Assembly: GCA_016870475.1 (NCBI GenBank)
Contig: VGBO01000020.1
Span: forward strand, 1 to 37,325
Reading direction: 5' to 3'
Source of the DNA: Actinomycetota bacterium
Lineage (GTDB): Bacteria > Actinomycetota > Acidimicrobiia > Acidimicrobiales > CAIXPF01
DNA length: 37,325 bases
Part shown: positions 25,695 through 33,353 of the stretch, piece by piece
Position numbering within the stretch: the stretch's first letter is position 1
How the letters are laid out: every line of letters begins with the position of its first letter
Made by a program: the position numbers and the translations under genes
The notes under the pieces: model-generated
Told to the model about the DNA's origin: nothing
The model's input: only the letters and a program-made list of their open reading frames with translations
The model's database searches: none

Positions 25695-25772
25695 GTGACC
25701 GGGGACACGTCCCTTCCGGGGAGCCCAGGTCATGTCCGTCCTTCTACCGAACACCCCAGGGGGCCACTGTGA
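25695..25772 (+). CDS. Predicted 25-aa leader peptide upstream of and overlapping coxS
   Basis: GTG 25695 opens 25 codons ([20 protein letters not shown], then PRGPL) ending in TGA 25770-25772, which overlaps the coxS GTG 25769 as GTGA. The GTG is 7 nt from TAAGGT, the leaderless spacing seen at other genes. The peptide is Pro/Gly-rich and not a recognised family. It contains no Cys, Met (apart from the initiator) or aromatic runs. Its likely role, if translated, is to deliver ribosomes to coxS by termination-reinitiation or to regulate it. Peptide production is inferred, not shown. Confidence 0.4.
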   Translation: MTGDTSLPGSPGHVRPSTEHPRGPL

Positions 25773-26233
25773 AGGTCACCGTCGAGGTCAACGGCACGTC
25801 GCAGTCCCATGACGTCGAGCCGCGGACCCTTCTCGTCCACTTCCTCCGCGAGCACTGCGGGTTGACCGGCACGAACATCGGCTGCGACACCTCGTCGTGC
25901 GGTGCGTGCACCATCCACGTGAACGGTGAGTCGGTGAAGTCCTGCACCATGCTCGCCGTGCAGGCCGACGGCCAGCAGGTCACCACGATCGAGGGCCTCG
26001 CCAAGGGCGACGAGCTGCACCCGATGCAGCAGGCGTTCCACGAGAACCATGCGCTCCAGTGCGGGTACTGCACCCCGGGCATGATCATGGCGGCCTGCTC
26101 GCTGCTCGACGAGATCCCGAACCCGACCGAGCAGGACGTCCGGCTCGGCCTCGAGGGCAACCTCTGCCGTTGCACCGGCTACCACAACATCGTGAAGGCC
26201 GTGCTCGCCGCTGCGGAAGGAGCGGGCAAGTGA
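25769..26233 (+). CDS. Iron-sulfur small subunit of a molybdenum hydroxylase (CoxS-like)
   Basis: A 154-aa 2x[2Fe-2S] protein that passes electrons from a Mo active site towards FAD. The N-terminal plant-ferredoxin-type cluster uses Cys39, 44, 47 and 59 ([16 protein letters not shown]...SC). The C-terminal helical-type cluster uses Cys98, 101, 133 and 135 (CGYCTPGM ... [12 protein letters not shown]). Both are complete and the length matches CoxS. The GTG start has AGGGGG a few bases upstream and overlaps the leader ORF stop; its own TGA overlaps the coxM start (GTGA). Homologous subunits serve CO dehydrogenases, xanthine dehydrogenases and other hydroxylases; the substrate cannot be set without the large subunit, which is absent here. 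Confidence 0.93.
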   Translation: MKVTVEVNGTSQSHDVEPRTLLVHFLREHCGLTGTNIGCDTSSCGACTIHVNGESVKSCTMLAVQADGQQVTTIEGLAKGDELHPMQQAFHENHALQCGYCTPGMIMAACSLLDEIPNPTEQDVRLGLEGNLCRCTGYHNIVKAVLAAAEGAGK

Positions 26234-27054
26234 TCCCCGTCGCATTCGACTACAAGCGTGCCTCCTCGGCCGAGGAGGCCATCGCTCTGCTCGCCGAGTA
26301 CGGCGACGAGGCGAAGCTCCTCGCGGGCGGGCACTCCCTGCTGCCGCTGATGAAGCTGCGGCTCGCGGCACCGTCGGTACTCATCGACGTCGGCCGTCTG
26401 ACCGACCTGTCCTATGTTCGCGACGCGGGCGACCACCTCGCGATCGGTGCGCTGACCCGCCACCGTGACGTCGAGATCAGCGACCTGCTGCAGGCGCAGC
26501 AGCCGCTGCTCGCCGCTGCGGCCGCGGAGGTCGGCGACAACCAGGTGCGTCACCGGGGCACGATCGGTGGGTCGGTGGCGCACGCCGACCCGGCCTCGGA
26601 CCTCCCGGCCACGTTGTTGGCGCTCGACGCCACGTTCGTTGCGAAGGGCCCGAACGGCGAGCGGGCGATTCCGGCGTCGCAGTTCTTCACCGGGTTCCTC
26701 GAGTCGGCGCTGCAGCCCGACGAGCTGCTGACCGAGATCCGAGTGCCGAAGGCGCCGGGTTCTGGGTTCGGGTTCCAGAAGTTCAACCGTCGAGCGCAGG
26801 ACTGGGCGATCGTCGGTTGTGCGGTGACGCGTTCGGCGTCCGGCACCGGTGTGGCGCTCGTGAACATGGGTGCGACGCCGCTCCGTGCGACGGCGGTCGA
26901 GCAGGCGCTCGCCGGCGGTGCGTCCGCTGCCGACGCCGCGCAGCTCGCCGATCAGGGCACGGAGCCGAGCGCCGATCTGAACGCCTCGGCCGAGTACCGC
27001 CGCCATCTCGCCCGGGTGCTGGTGCGCCGGGCGCTCGAGGCCGCCGGCGCCTGA
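26230..27054 (+). CDS. FAD-binding medium subunit of a molybdenum hydroxylase (CoxM-like)
   Basis: A 274-aa flavoprotein subunit taking electrons from CoxS. The two FAD motifs of the family are AGGHS (residues 32-36, in [16 protein letters not shown]) and TIGGS (residues 111-115, in [20 protein letters not shown]). The C-terminal CO_deh_flav_C region runs [20 protein letters not shown] to the end. Length is typical (about 280 aa). It overlaps coxS by four bases. It is followed not by a coxL gene but by a hairpin and a new promoter for the MoxR gene, so this transcript seems to encode only the two electron-transfer subunits. Confidence 0.93.
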   Translation: MIPVAFDYKRASSAEEAIALLAEYGDEAKLLAGGHSLLPLMKLRLAAPSVLIDVGRLTDLSYVRDAGDHLAIGALTRHRDVEISDLLQAQQPLLAAAAAEVGDNQVRHRGTIGGSVAHADPASDLPATLLALDATFVAKGPNGERAIPASQFFTGFLESALQPDELLTEIRVPKAPGSGFGFQKFNRRAQDWAIVGCAVTRSASGTGVALVNMGATPLRATAVEQALAGGASAADAAQLADQGTEPSADLNASAEYRRHLARVLVRRALEAAGA

Positions 27055-27078
27055 GCCGTCGTCGTTCCGAACATCGTG

Positions 27079-27104
27079 CAGGGGGCCGCTGCGGCGGCCC
27101 CCTG
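27079..27104 (+). terminator. Strong hairpin downstream of coxM
   Basis: CAGGGGGCCGC (27079-27089) and GCGGCCCCCTG (27094-27104) form a perfect 11-bp stem with a 4-nt loop, starting 25 bp after the coxM stop. It lacks a clear U-tract, as is common in high-GC Actinobacteria. Probably a terminator or mRNA 3'-end stabiliser closing the coxS-coxM unit. Confidence 0.7.
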
Positions 27105-27145
27105 GCGCGTCCGGGGTCGGTGCCGCCGAGCGGTCCGGGGTCTTC

Positions 27146-27158
27146 TAACCTGCTCGCC
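27146..27158 (+). promoter_or_regulatory. Predicted leaderless promoter (-10 TAACCT) of the coxD-coxE genes
   Basis: TAACCT (27146-27151), a 7-nt gap and GTG 27159. There is no Shine-Dalgarno sequence. With the upstream hairpin it separates this unit from coxSM. Confidence 0.5.
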
Positions 27159-28085
27159 GTGACGTCCGCCGAACCGCCCGTGGTGACCTTCGTCGACGAC
27201 GTGGTCGCCGGCCTCGAGGCGAACGGCTACCTCCCCGACGAGGGACTCGCCACGGCGGTGTTCCTCGCGTTGCGCCTGCGTCGTCCGCTCCTGCTCGAGG
27301 GCGAGGCCGGGGTCGGCAAGACCGAGATCGCGAAGACGTTGGCCCGCTGGACGGGCGGTTCGCTGATCCGACTGCAGTGCTACGAGGGCATCGACGTCGC
27401 CCAGGCGGTGTACGAGTGGGACTACGCCCGCCAGCTGCTGCACCTGCGCACGGCGGAGGCGGTCGGTCGCACCTCGGGATCCGACGAGGCGGTGATCGAG
27501 GCGGAGTTGTACTCGCCCCGGTTCCTCGTGCGTCGGCCGTTGCTCGCCGCGGTCGACCACGGTGCCGGTCCGCCGCCCGTCCTGCTCGTCGACGAGGTCG
27601 ACCGGGCCGACGACGAGTTCGAGGCGTTCCTCCTCGAGATCCTCTCCGACTACTCGGTGACCGTTCCCGAGCTGGGCACGTTCACGGCGGAGGTGCCGCC
27701 CGTGTGCGTGGTCACCTCGAACCGCACCCGTGACGTGCACGACGCGCTGAAGCGCCGGTGCCTCTACCACTGGGTGGACCACCCCGACTTCGAGCGTGAG
27801 GTGCGGATCATCGGCCTGAAGGCGCCCGAGGTGCCCGCAGCACTCGCCCGTCAGGTGGCGGCGGCGACGGAGGCGATGCGGTCGATGGGCCTGTACAAGC
27901 CGCCGGGGATCGCGGAGACGCTCGACTGGGCGCAGTCGCTGACGCTCCTCGGCGCGTCGACACTCGACGCCCGCACGGTCGAGGCGACCCTCGGGACGGT
28001 GCTCAAGTACCGCGAGGACCAGGAGCGTGTGCGGTCGTCGGGGGTCGAGGCGCTCGTGTCCGAAGCGCTGCAGCGTGGCCGCTGA
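27159..28085 (+). CDS. MoxR-family AAA+ ATPase (CoxD-like)
   Basis: A 308-aa AAA+ protein. Walker A is LLLEGEAGVGKTEIAKTLAR, followed by LIRLQCYEGIDVAQAVYEWD typical of MoxR proteins, Walker B PPVLLVDEVDRADDEFEAFL and sensor 1 CVVTSNRTRDVHDALKRRCL (with an Arg-finger-like RR). CoxD in the carboxydotrophic bacterium Oligotropha acts as a chaperone maturing the Cu-Mo centre of CO dehydrogenase, together with the VWA protein CoxE. It overlaps the next gene by 11 bp. Its presence implies maturation of a CoxL-type active site encoded elsewhere. Confidence 0.9.
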   Translation: MTSAEPPVVTFVDDVVAGLEANGYLPDEGLATAVFLALRLRRPLLLEGEAGVGKTEIAKTLARWTGGSLIRLQCYEGIDVAQAVYEWDYARQLLHLRTAEAVGRTSGSDEAVIEAELYSPRFLVRRPLLAAVDHGAGPPPVLLVDEVDRADDEFEAFLLEILSDYSVTVPELGTFTAEVPPVCVVTSNRTRDVHDALKRRCLYHWVDHPDFEREVRIIGLKAPEVPAALARQVAAATEAMRSMGLYKPPGIAETLDWAQSLTLLGASTLDARTVEATLGTVLKYREDQERVRSSGVEALVSEALQRGR

Positions 28086-29220
28086 GCACGTTCCGACGCT
28101 CGACCGTGCTGCGGTCGCGTTCGTGCGGTCGTTGCGGGCGGCGGGACTGCGGATCCCCGTCGGCAGTGCGATCACGTACCTGCGGGCGCTCGGCGAGGTC
28201 GGGGTCGGCACGCGTTCGGCGACGTACTGGGCGGGCCGGGCGACCCTCGTGCGCCGCCCCGAGGACATCGACCGCTACGACGAGGTGTTCCGAGCGTTCT
28301 GGTCGGCGGACGAGGGCGCGCCGTCGATCGTCGAGCCCGACACCGTGCAGATCGCGATCGCGTTCGACGACGCGGAGGACGACGACACCGACGACGACGC
28401 CGACACCGACGACGACGCCGAGCCGTTCGACGGGCCGGTGCTGCAGGTCCGGTTCTCCGACACCGAGACGCTGCGGCACAAGGACTTCGCCCGGTGCAGC
28501 GCAGCGGAGCTCGACGAGGCCCGTCGGCTGATGGCCGAGCTGCGGCTGTCGGGCGCGACCCGCGCGTCGCGGCGCTGGCGTGCCTCGCACCGTTCGGGTG
28601 ATCCGCTCGACCTCCGACGCACCGTCCGGCACGCGTTGCGATCCGGTGGGGAGCCGGTGCGTCGGGTGCACCGTGCCCACGGCGAACGGAACCGGCGCCT
28701 GGTGCTGCTGGTCGACGTGAGCGGTTCGATGGAGGCGTACTCGCGGGCGCTGCTCCGGTTCGTTCATGCGGCGATCGTCGGTCGGACGAAGGTCGAGGCG
28801 TTCGCGTTGGGGACGCGGCTCACCCGGCTCACGCGGGAGCTGCAGTCGCGCGACCCCGACGCAGCACTCACCCGGGCCGCCGACGCGGTCGTCGACTTCT
28901 CCGGCGGGACCCGGCTCGGGGAGACCATCCGGACGTTCAACGACACCTGGGGGGTGCGGGGGATGGCCCGGGGGGCGGTCGTCGTGATCCTCTCCGACGG
29001 CTGGGACCGTGGGTCCCCCGAACTGCTCGGTACCCAGATGGCCCGGTTGCACCGGGTTGCGCACCGGGTGGTGTGGGTGAACCCGCTGAAGGCGTCGGAC
29101 GGCTACGCGCCGCTCGCTCGGGGGATGGCCGCGGCGCTCCCGCACGTCGACGCGTTCATCGAGGGGCACTCGGTGGCCTCCTTGGAGGAGCTCGCCCGGG
29201 TGGTGTCGGCTCCGGGCTGA
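28075..29220 (+). CDS. VWA-domain protein (CoxE-like) with an aspartate-rich insert
   Basis: A 381-aa protein of the CoxE family (VWA containing). The N-terminal helical region (residues 1-90) is followed by a low-complexity acidic stretch at residues 98-116 (FDDAEDDDTDDDADTDDDAE), then the LRHKDFARCSAAELDEARRL segment common to CoxE. A VWA fold starts with the MIDAS motif LVDVSGSM (residues 212-219), with further MIDAS residues in FSGGTRLG and VVILSDGWDRG. It partners MoxR ATPases in metal-centre assembly. GTG 28075 lies inside the end of the moxR gene (11-bp overlap), implying coupling. Confidence 0.9.
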   Translation: MAAEHVPTLDRAAVAFVRSLRAAGLRIPVGSAITYLRALGEVGVGTRSATYWAGRATLVRRPEDIDRYDEVFRAFWSADEGAPSIVEPDTVQIAIAFDDAEDDDTDDDADTDDDAEPFDGPVLQVRFSDTETLRHKDFARCSAAELDEARRLMAELRLSGATRASRRWRASHRSGDPLDLRRTVRHALRSGGEPVRRVHRAHGERNRRLVLLVDVSGSMEAYSRALLRFVHAAIVGRTKVEAFALGTRLTRLTRELQSRDPDAALTRAADAVVDFSGGTRLGETIRTFNDTWGVRGMARGAVVVILSDGWDRGSPELLGTQMARLHRVAHRVVWVNPLKASDGYAPLARGMAAALPHVDAFIEGHSVASLEELARVVSAPG

Positions 29221-29240
29221 GGAGCGGGCAAGATGGGGGC

Positions 29241-29555
29241 GTGCGCGAGATCCTCGATGACATCGAACGCTGGCGGTCGGCGGGACGTCGGGTGGCGGTC
29301 GCCCGGGTGATCGACGTGTCCGGGTCGGGCCCGCGGTTGCCGGGGTCGGCGATGGCGGTCAGCGAGGACGGCGAGGTGGCGGGGTCCGTGTCGGGCGGGT
29401 GCGTCGAGGGCGCGGTCGTCACCGAGGCGCTCGACGTGCTCGCCACGGGTGCGCGCCGGCGGGTGACCTACGGGTTCTCCGACGACGAGGCGTTCGCCGT
29501 CGGGCTGACGTGCGGGGGCACGATCCACCTCTTCATCGAACCGCTCGACTGGTGA
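29241..29555 (+). CDS. XdhC/CoxI-domain protein, short (N-terminal XdhC domain only)
   Basis: A 104-aa protein starting VREILDDIERWRSAGRRVAV and made of the XdhC_CoxI domain alone: VIDVSGSGPRLPGSAMAVSE and the signature SVSGGCVEGAVVTEALDVLA, containing the conserved Cys implicated in molybdenum-cofactor handling. It ends TCGGTIHLFIEPLDW. XdhC proteins bind Moco and deliver it, after sulfuration, to Mo hydroxylases. A full XdhC also has a C-terminal Rossmann domain, which here is supplied by the next gene, joined by a GTGA overlap. The split is common in Actinobacteria and not a frameshift, since each part has a good start. Confidence 0.88.
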   Translation: MREILDDIERWRSAGRRVAVARVIDVSGSGPRLPGSAMAVSEDGEVAGSVSGGCVEGAVVTEALDVLATGARRRVTYGFSDDEAFAVGLTCGGTIHLFIEPLDW

Positions 29556-30343
29556 GCGCGGTGCCCTCGCTCTACGACCTGCTGCAGGAGGCGATCCGCG
29601 CCGAGCGCCCGGCTGCGCTCGCCACGGTGATCGACGGCCCGAACGTGGGGGCGAAGCTGCTCGTGCGCCCGGGGGAGCATCCGCTCGGGTCGCTCGGGCA
29701 TCCGGATCTCGACCGGGTCGTCGCCCGGGACACCGCCGGTGAGCTGACGGCGGGACGCACGCTCGTGCGCCACTACGGGGCGGAGGGCCAGGCGCGCGAG
29801 GACACGGTCGCCGTGTTCGTGGAGAGCTTCGCGCCGCCGCCGCGCATGCTGATCTTCGGCGCGGTCGACTTCACGGCGGGGCTCGCGAAGGTGGCGAAGG
29901 TGCTCGGCTACCGGGTCACGGTCTGTGACGCCCGGCCGGTCTTCGCGACGACGGCCCGGTTCCCGATGGCCGACGAGGTCGTCGTCGACTGGCCGCACCG
30001 GCTGCTCGCCGAGGTCGGCCCGACCCTCGGTCCACGCGACGCCGTGTGTGTGCTCACCCACGATCCGAAGTTCGACGTGCCGGCGGTGATCGCTGCGTTG
30101 CGGACCGAGGTCGGCTACCTCGGCGCGATGGGGTCGCGCCGCACCCACGACGACCGGACCGCCCGGTTGCGGGCGGAGGGGGTCACCGACGCCGAGCTCG
30201 CCCGGGTCATGTCGCCGATCGGGCTCGACATCGGGGCCCGGACCCCGGAGGAGACGGCGGTGTCGATCTGCGCGGAGATCATCGCGGCGCGCACCGGTCG
30301 GCGGGCCCCGAGCCTGCGCGACACGAGCGGTTCGATCCACTGA
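29552..30343 (+). CDS. XdhC/CoxI family protein with Rossmann domain; degenerate N-terminal domain
   Basis: A 263-aa protein. Residues ~1-100 look like a second XdhC_CoxI domain (AALATVIDGPNVGAKLLVRP, HPLGSLGHPDLDRVV), but the SGGCVE signature with its Cys is missing. The C-terminal Rossmann part is well preserved: PPPRMLIFGAVDFTAGLAKV, VTVCDARPVFATTARFPMAD, VCVLTHDPKFDVPAVIAALR, VGYLGAMGSRRTHDDRTARL and SPIGLDIGARTPEETAVSIC. It likely cooperates with the short XdhC upstream in Moco maturation and insertion. The start at GTG 29552 overlaps the preceding stop; GTG 29561 is an alternative. Confidence 0.9.
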   Translation: MSAVPSLYDLLQEAIRAERPAALATVIDGPNVGAKLLVRPGEHPLGSLGHPDLDRVVARDTAGELTAGRTLVRHYGAEGQAREDTVAVFVESFAPPPRMLIFGAVDFTAGLAKVAKVLGYRVTVCDARPVFATTARFPMADEVVVDWPHRLLAEVGPTLGPRDAVCVLTHDPKFDVPAVIAALRTEVGYLGAMGSRRTHDDRTARLRAEGVTDAELARVMSPIGLDIGARTPEETAVSICAEIIAARTGRRAPSLRDTSGSIH

Positions 30344-30384
30344 ACGCGCGGCGGGCCGCTTCCACGCTGCCGGGTGACGACCGC

Positions 30385-30390
30385 TAGCGT
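30385..30390 (+). promoter_or_regulatory. Likely -10 element (TAGCGT) of the acyl-CoA dehydrogenase gene
   Basis: TAGCGT lies 42 nt before GTG 30433. The leader contains GGGGGAG (about 30419-30425), a Shine-Dalgarno-like sequence, so this gene appears leadered and has its own promoter within the Mo-hydroxylase locus. Confidence 0.4.
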
Positions 30391-30432
30391 CTCGGTCACG
30401 TCAGCGGGCCGGTCAGCAGGGGGAGTGTCCAG

Positions 30433-31614
30433 GTGAACTTCGAACGGAATCCCGACCACGAGGCGATCCGCGAGGGTGTGCGCAGGATCTGCGCCGATTT
30501 CCCGGACACCTACTGGGCCGACAAGGACGAGAACCACGAGTTCCCGTGGGAGTTCTACAGGGCCATGGCCGAGGGCGGCTGGGTCGGGATCTGCATCCCC
30601 GAGGAGTACGGCGGCGGTGGCCAGGGGATCACCGAGGCGACGATCGTCCTCGAGGAGGTCGCGCGGTCGGGTGCCGGGATGAACGGCTGCTCGGCGATCC
30701 ACCTGTCGATCTTCGGCATGAACCCGGTCGTGAAGTACGGGTCGGAGGAGCAGAAGCGGAAGTACCTGCCGGCGGTTGCGGACGGCACGCTGCACGTGGC
30801 GTTCGGGGTGACCGAGCCCGACGCCGGCACCGACACGACCTCGATCACCACGCGGGCACGGCTCGCGGAGGACGGTTCGCACTACGTCGTGCGCGGCCGC
30901 AAGGTGTGGACGACGAAGGCGCCGTACTGCGACCGGGTGCTGCTGCTGACGCGCACCACCCCGCGCGAGGAGGTCAAGCGTCGCACGGAGGGGATGACGC
31001 TGCTCTTCGCCGAACTGCAGAAGCCGGAGGTGACGATCACCCCGATCCCGAAGGCGGGCCGGAACGCCGTGGTGAGCTGCGAGGTGGTCTACGACGACCA
31101 CCGGGTCGAGGTCGGCGACCGCATCGGCGACGAGGGGCTGGGGTTCACCTACATCCTCGACGGCCTGAACCCGGAGCGGGTGATGGTCGCGGCGGAGGCG
31201 CTCGGCTGCGGGTACGCAGCGCTCGCCAAGGCGACGACGTACGCCAAGGAGCGGGTCGTGTTCGGCCGGCCGATTGGCCAGAACCAGGGCATCGCATTCC
31301 CTCTCGCCGAGGCGTACAACCGGCTGAAGGCGGCCGAGCTGGTGTTGCGCCAGGCCACGTGGATGATCGACAACGACTTCCCCTCCACCCAGATCGGCGA
31401 GGCGGCGAACATCGCGAAGTGGTTGTGCGCCGATGCCGGGTTCCAGGCGGCCGACCAGGCGATGCAGACCCTCGGCGGCATGGGGTACGCGAAGGAGTAC
31501 CACGTGGAGCGCTACTGGCGTGAGGCGCGGCTCATGCGGATCGCGCCGATCAGCCAGGAGATGATCCTCAACTTCGTGTCCGAGCACGTCCTCGGACTGC
31601 CCCGGTCCTACTGA
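30433..31614 (+). CDS. Acyl-CoA dehydrogenase
   Basis: A 393-aa FAD enzyme that would dehydrogenate an acyl-CoA at C2-C3. Motifs: [40 protein letters not shown] (FAD/substrate signature 1), [20 protein letters not shown], and [20 protein letters not shown] (signature 2). The usual catalytic Glu of medium-chain enzymes (IYEGTSQIQ) is replaced by IAPISQEMI. However, Glu248 in [18 protein letters not shown] matches the base position of isovaleryl- and long-chain-type enzymes, so activity is plausible. It lies between xdhC and mocA in the Mo-hydroxylase cluster, an unusual neighbour. The substrate is unknown. Confidence 0.92.
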   Translation: MNFERNPDHEAIREGVRRICADFPDTYWADKDENHEFPWEFYRAMAEGGWVGICIPEEYGGGGQGITEATIVLEEVARSGAGMNGCSAIHLSIFGMNPVVKYGSEEQKRKYLPAVADGTLHVAFGVTEPDAGTDTTSITTRARLAEDGSHYVVRGRKVWTTKAPYCDRVLLLTRTTPREEVKRRTEGMTLLFAELQKPEVTITPIPKAGRNAVVSCEVVYDDHRVEVGDRIGDEGLGFTYILDGLNPERVMVAAEALGCGYAALAKATTYAKERVVFGRPIGQNQGIAFPLAEAYNRLKAAELVLRQATWMIDNDFPSTQIGEAANIAKWLCADAGFQAADQAMQTLGGMGYAKEYHVERYWREARLMRIAPISQEMILNFVSEHVLGLPRSY

Positions 31615-31627
31615 GCGGGTCGTTCCC

Positions 31628-32215
31628 GTGACGACGGCGGCGGTGGTGCTCGCGGCCGGCGCCGGGTCGCGTTTCGACGGTCCGGCGCACAAGCTGCGGG
31701 CGCTGCTGCACGGTCGGCCGGTGCTGTCGTGGGCGCTCGACGCCGTGATGGCGGCGGGCCTCGACGAGGTGGTGGTCGTGACCGGCGCGGTCGACGTCGA
31801 CGACCTCGTGCCGCAGGGCGTCCGGGTGGTGCACAACCCCCGGTGGGCCGACGGTCAGGCGACGAGTGTGCGGGTGGGCGTCGATGCGGCTGCCGCGGCG
31901 GGCCACGACGCCGTGGTGGTCGGTCTTGGCGACCAGCCGTTCGTGTCGGCGACGGCGTGGCGGTCGGTCGCCCGGGCGACGGCGACCCCGGTCGCGGTGG
32001 CGACCTACGAGGGCCGCAGGAGGAACCCGGTGCGCCTCGGGGCCGACGTGTGGCCGCTGCTCCCCGTCGACGGCGACGAGGGTGCGCGGTCGCTCATCCG
32101 CCTACGTCCTGATCTCGTGACGGAAGTACCCTGCAGCGGATATCCGGCCGACATCGACACGTCCGACGACCTGCGGTCGGCCCCGCCACCCCCCGGAGGG
32201 TCCCCATGGAACTGA
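31628..32215 (+). CDS. MobA/MocA-like nucleotidyltransferase, probable molybdenum cofactor cytidylyltransferase
   Basis: A 195-aa NTP transferase. N-terminal nucleotide loop [20 protein letters not shown], then [36 protein letters not shown] (metal-binding D), [30 protein letters not shown] and the C-terminal [10 protein letters not shown]. These match MocA, which attaches CMP to molybdopterin to give the MCD form used by CO and xanthine dehydrogenase-type enzymes. This fits the surrounding genes. It overlaps the start of coxG by 10 bp. MobA (GMP transfer) is the main alternative; context favours MocA. Confidence 0.88.
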   Translation: MTTAAVVLAAGAGSRFDGPAHKLRALLHGRPVLSWALDAVMAAGLDEVVVVTGAVDVDDLVPQGVRVVHNPRWADGQATSVRVGVDAAAAAGHDAVVVGLGDQPFVSATAWRSVARATATPVAVATYEGRRRNPVRLGADVWPLLPVDGDEGARSLIRLRPDLVTEVPCSGYPADIDTSDDLRSAPPPPGGSPWN

Positions 32216-32853
32216 ACAACGAGTTCGAGGTCGACCGCCCCGTCGCCGAGGCATGGGCGGTGCTCACCGACGTGGAGCGCATCGCCCCTTGCCTGCCGGG
32301 TGCCGCACTCGAGGAGATCGAGGGCGACGAGTTCCGTGGGTCGGTGAAGGTGAAGGTCGGCCCGATCACCGCCCAGTACAAGGGCAAGGCGACCTTCGTG
32401 GAGAAGGACGACGCCGCGTTCCGTGCGGTGCTGAAGGCGGAGGGGCGCGATTCCCGCGGGCAGGGGAACGCCGCCGCGATGATCACCGCGCAGCTCACCG
32501 ATCTCGGCGGGCGCACGAAGGTGGTCGTGTCGACCGATCTCACGGTCACCGGCAAGGTCGCGCAGTTCGGTCGCGGGGTCATGGCCGACGTGAGCGAGAA
32601 GTTGCTGGGCCAGTTCGTGCAGAACCTCGAGGCGAAGGTGCTCTCGCAGCCGTCGCCCGAGCCGGCGGCCGCGCCGGCAGAGGCACCCGCAGCGGACGAG
32701 GCCCCTGCGCCGGGCCCGCGCAAGATCACCCAGTCCGAGCCGGTCGAGGCCGTGAACCTGCTGTCGGCGACGGGGACCCCGGTGCTGAAGCGCCTCGCCC
32801 CGGTCGCTGCGGTGATCGCCGCGGTGATCATCCTCTGGCGTGTGCTGAGCTGA
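32206..32853 (+). CDS. CoxG-like SRPBCC protein with C-terminal membrane anchor
   Basis: A 215-aa protein. Residues 1-145 form a CoxG/SRPBCC (START-like) domain: [60 protein letters not shown] and [20 protein letters not shown]. An Ala/Pro/Glu-rich linker (residues ~147-172) leads to a C-terminal membrane helix ([17 protein letters not shown]). CoxG tethers CO dehydrogenase to the membrane and has been linked to quinone delivery, so this protein would place the enzyme at the respiratory chain. The ATG has GGAGGG 5 nt upstream. Confidence 0.92.
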   Translation: MELNNEFEVDRPVAEAWAVLTDVERIAPCLPGAALEEIEGDEFRGSVKVKVGPITAQYKGKATFVEKDDAAFRAVLKAEGRDSRGQGNAAAMITAQLTDLGGRTKVVVSTDLTVTGKVAQFGRGVMADVSEKLLGQFVQNLEAKVLSQPSPEPAAAPAEAPAADEAPAPGPRKITQSEPVEAVNLLSATGTPVLKRLAPVAAVIAAVIILWRVLS

Positions 32854-32855
32854 GC

Positions 32856-33353
32856 GTGCCGGTGGACGGTGCCCCGTCGGCGGCGGACGTCGAGGCGGTC
32901 GCTGCGCTGTTGGGCCGTGCGCCGCAGGGGCGGTTCTCGGTGGTGGTGCGCGACGCGTCCGGCGCCCCGATGGTGATCCGCAACGAGCCACTCCTCGCCG
33001 ACGGGACCCCTATGCCGACGCGCTTCTGGTTGGTCGATCCGCAACTCCGTGCGGCGATCGGTCGCCTCGAGGCGATCGGCGCGGTCGACGAGGTCGAGGC
33101 GGCGGTCGACCCGGTGGCGCTGGCCGCCGCACACGACGGCTATGCCGCCGAACGGGACGCAGCCCTCCCCGTGGGCCATGTCGGGCCCCGCCCCTACGGC
33201 GGGGTCGGTGGCACTCGCACGGGGGTGAAGTGCCTGCACGCGCACTACGCGTGGTTCCTCGCCGGGGGTGACGACCCGGTGGGGGCGTGGGTGCACGAGC
33301 GGATCGACGGCTACCGACGGTCGGGCGGGTCGCGCCCGGGGACGTCGTCGTGA
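32856..33353 (+). CDS. DUF501 domain-containing protein
   Basis: A 165-aa protein of the DUF501 family, typical of Actinobacteria and usually encoded between the ftsB-like gene and ppx. Motifs: ALLGRAPQGRFSVVVRDASG, MPTRFWLVDPQLRAAIGRLE (the R-F/Y-W-L-x-x-P element) and GGVGGTRTGVKCLHAHYAWF followed by LAGGDDPVGAWVHERI. The function is unknown. GTG 32856 follows the coxG stop after 2 bp; its own TGA overlaps the ppx GTG (GTGA). It marks the return of the housekeeping gene order after the Mo-hydroxylase locus. Confidence 0.92.
   Translation: MPVDGAPSAADVEAVAALLGRAPQGRFSVVVRDASGAPMVIRNEPLLADGTPMPTRFWLVDPQLRAAIGRLEAIGAVDEVEAAVDPVALAAAHDGYAAERDAALPVGHVGPRPYGGVGGTRTGVKCLHAHYAWFLAGGDDPVGAWVHERIDGYRRSGGSRPGTSS

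Noticed and set aside
25695-25768. Possible molybdenum-cofactor riboswitch before coxS
   Set aside because: The leader is only about 75 nt and I see no Moco-motif-like multi-stem architecture; a translated leader ORF explains the region better.
28366-28422. GAC-rich tandem repeat as a CRISPR or microsatellite locus
   Set aside because: It lies in frame within the VWA protein and encodes an acidic linker; there are no repeat-spacer units.
29241-30343. xdhC split by a sequencing frameshift
   Set aside because: The two frames are joined by a normal GTGA overlap, the second protein has its own N-terminal domain, and split xdhC pairs are common.
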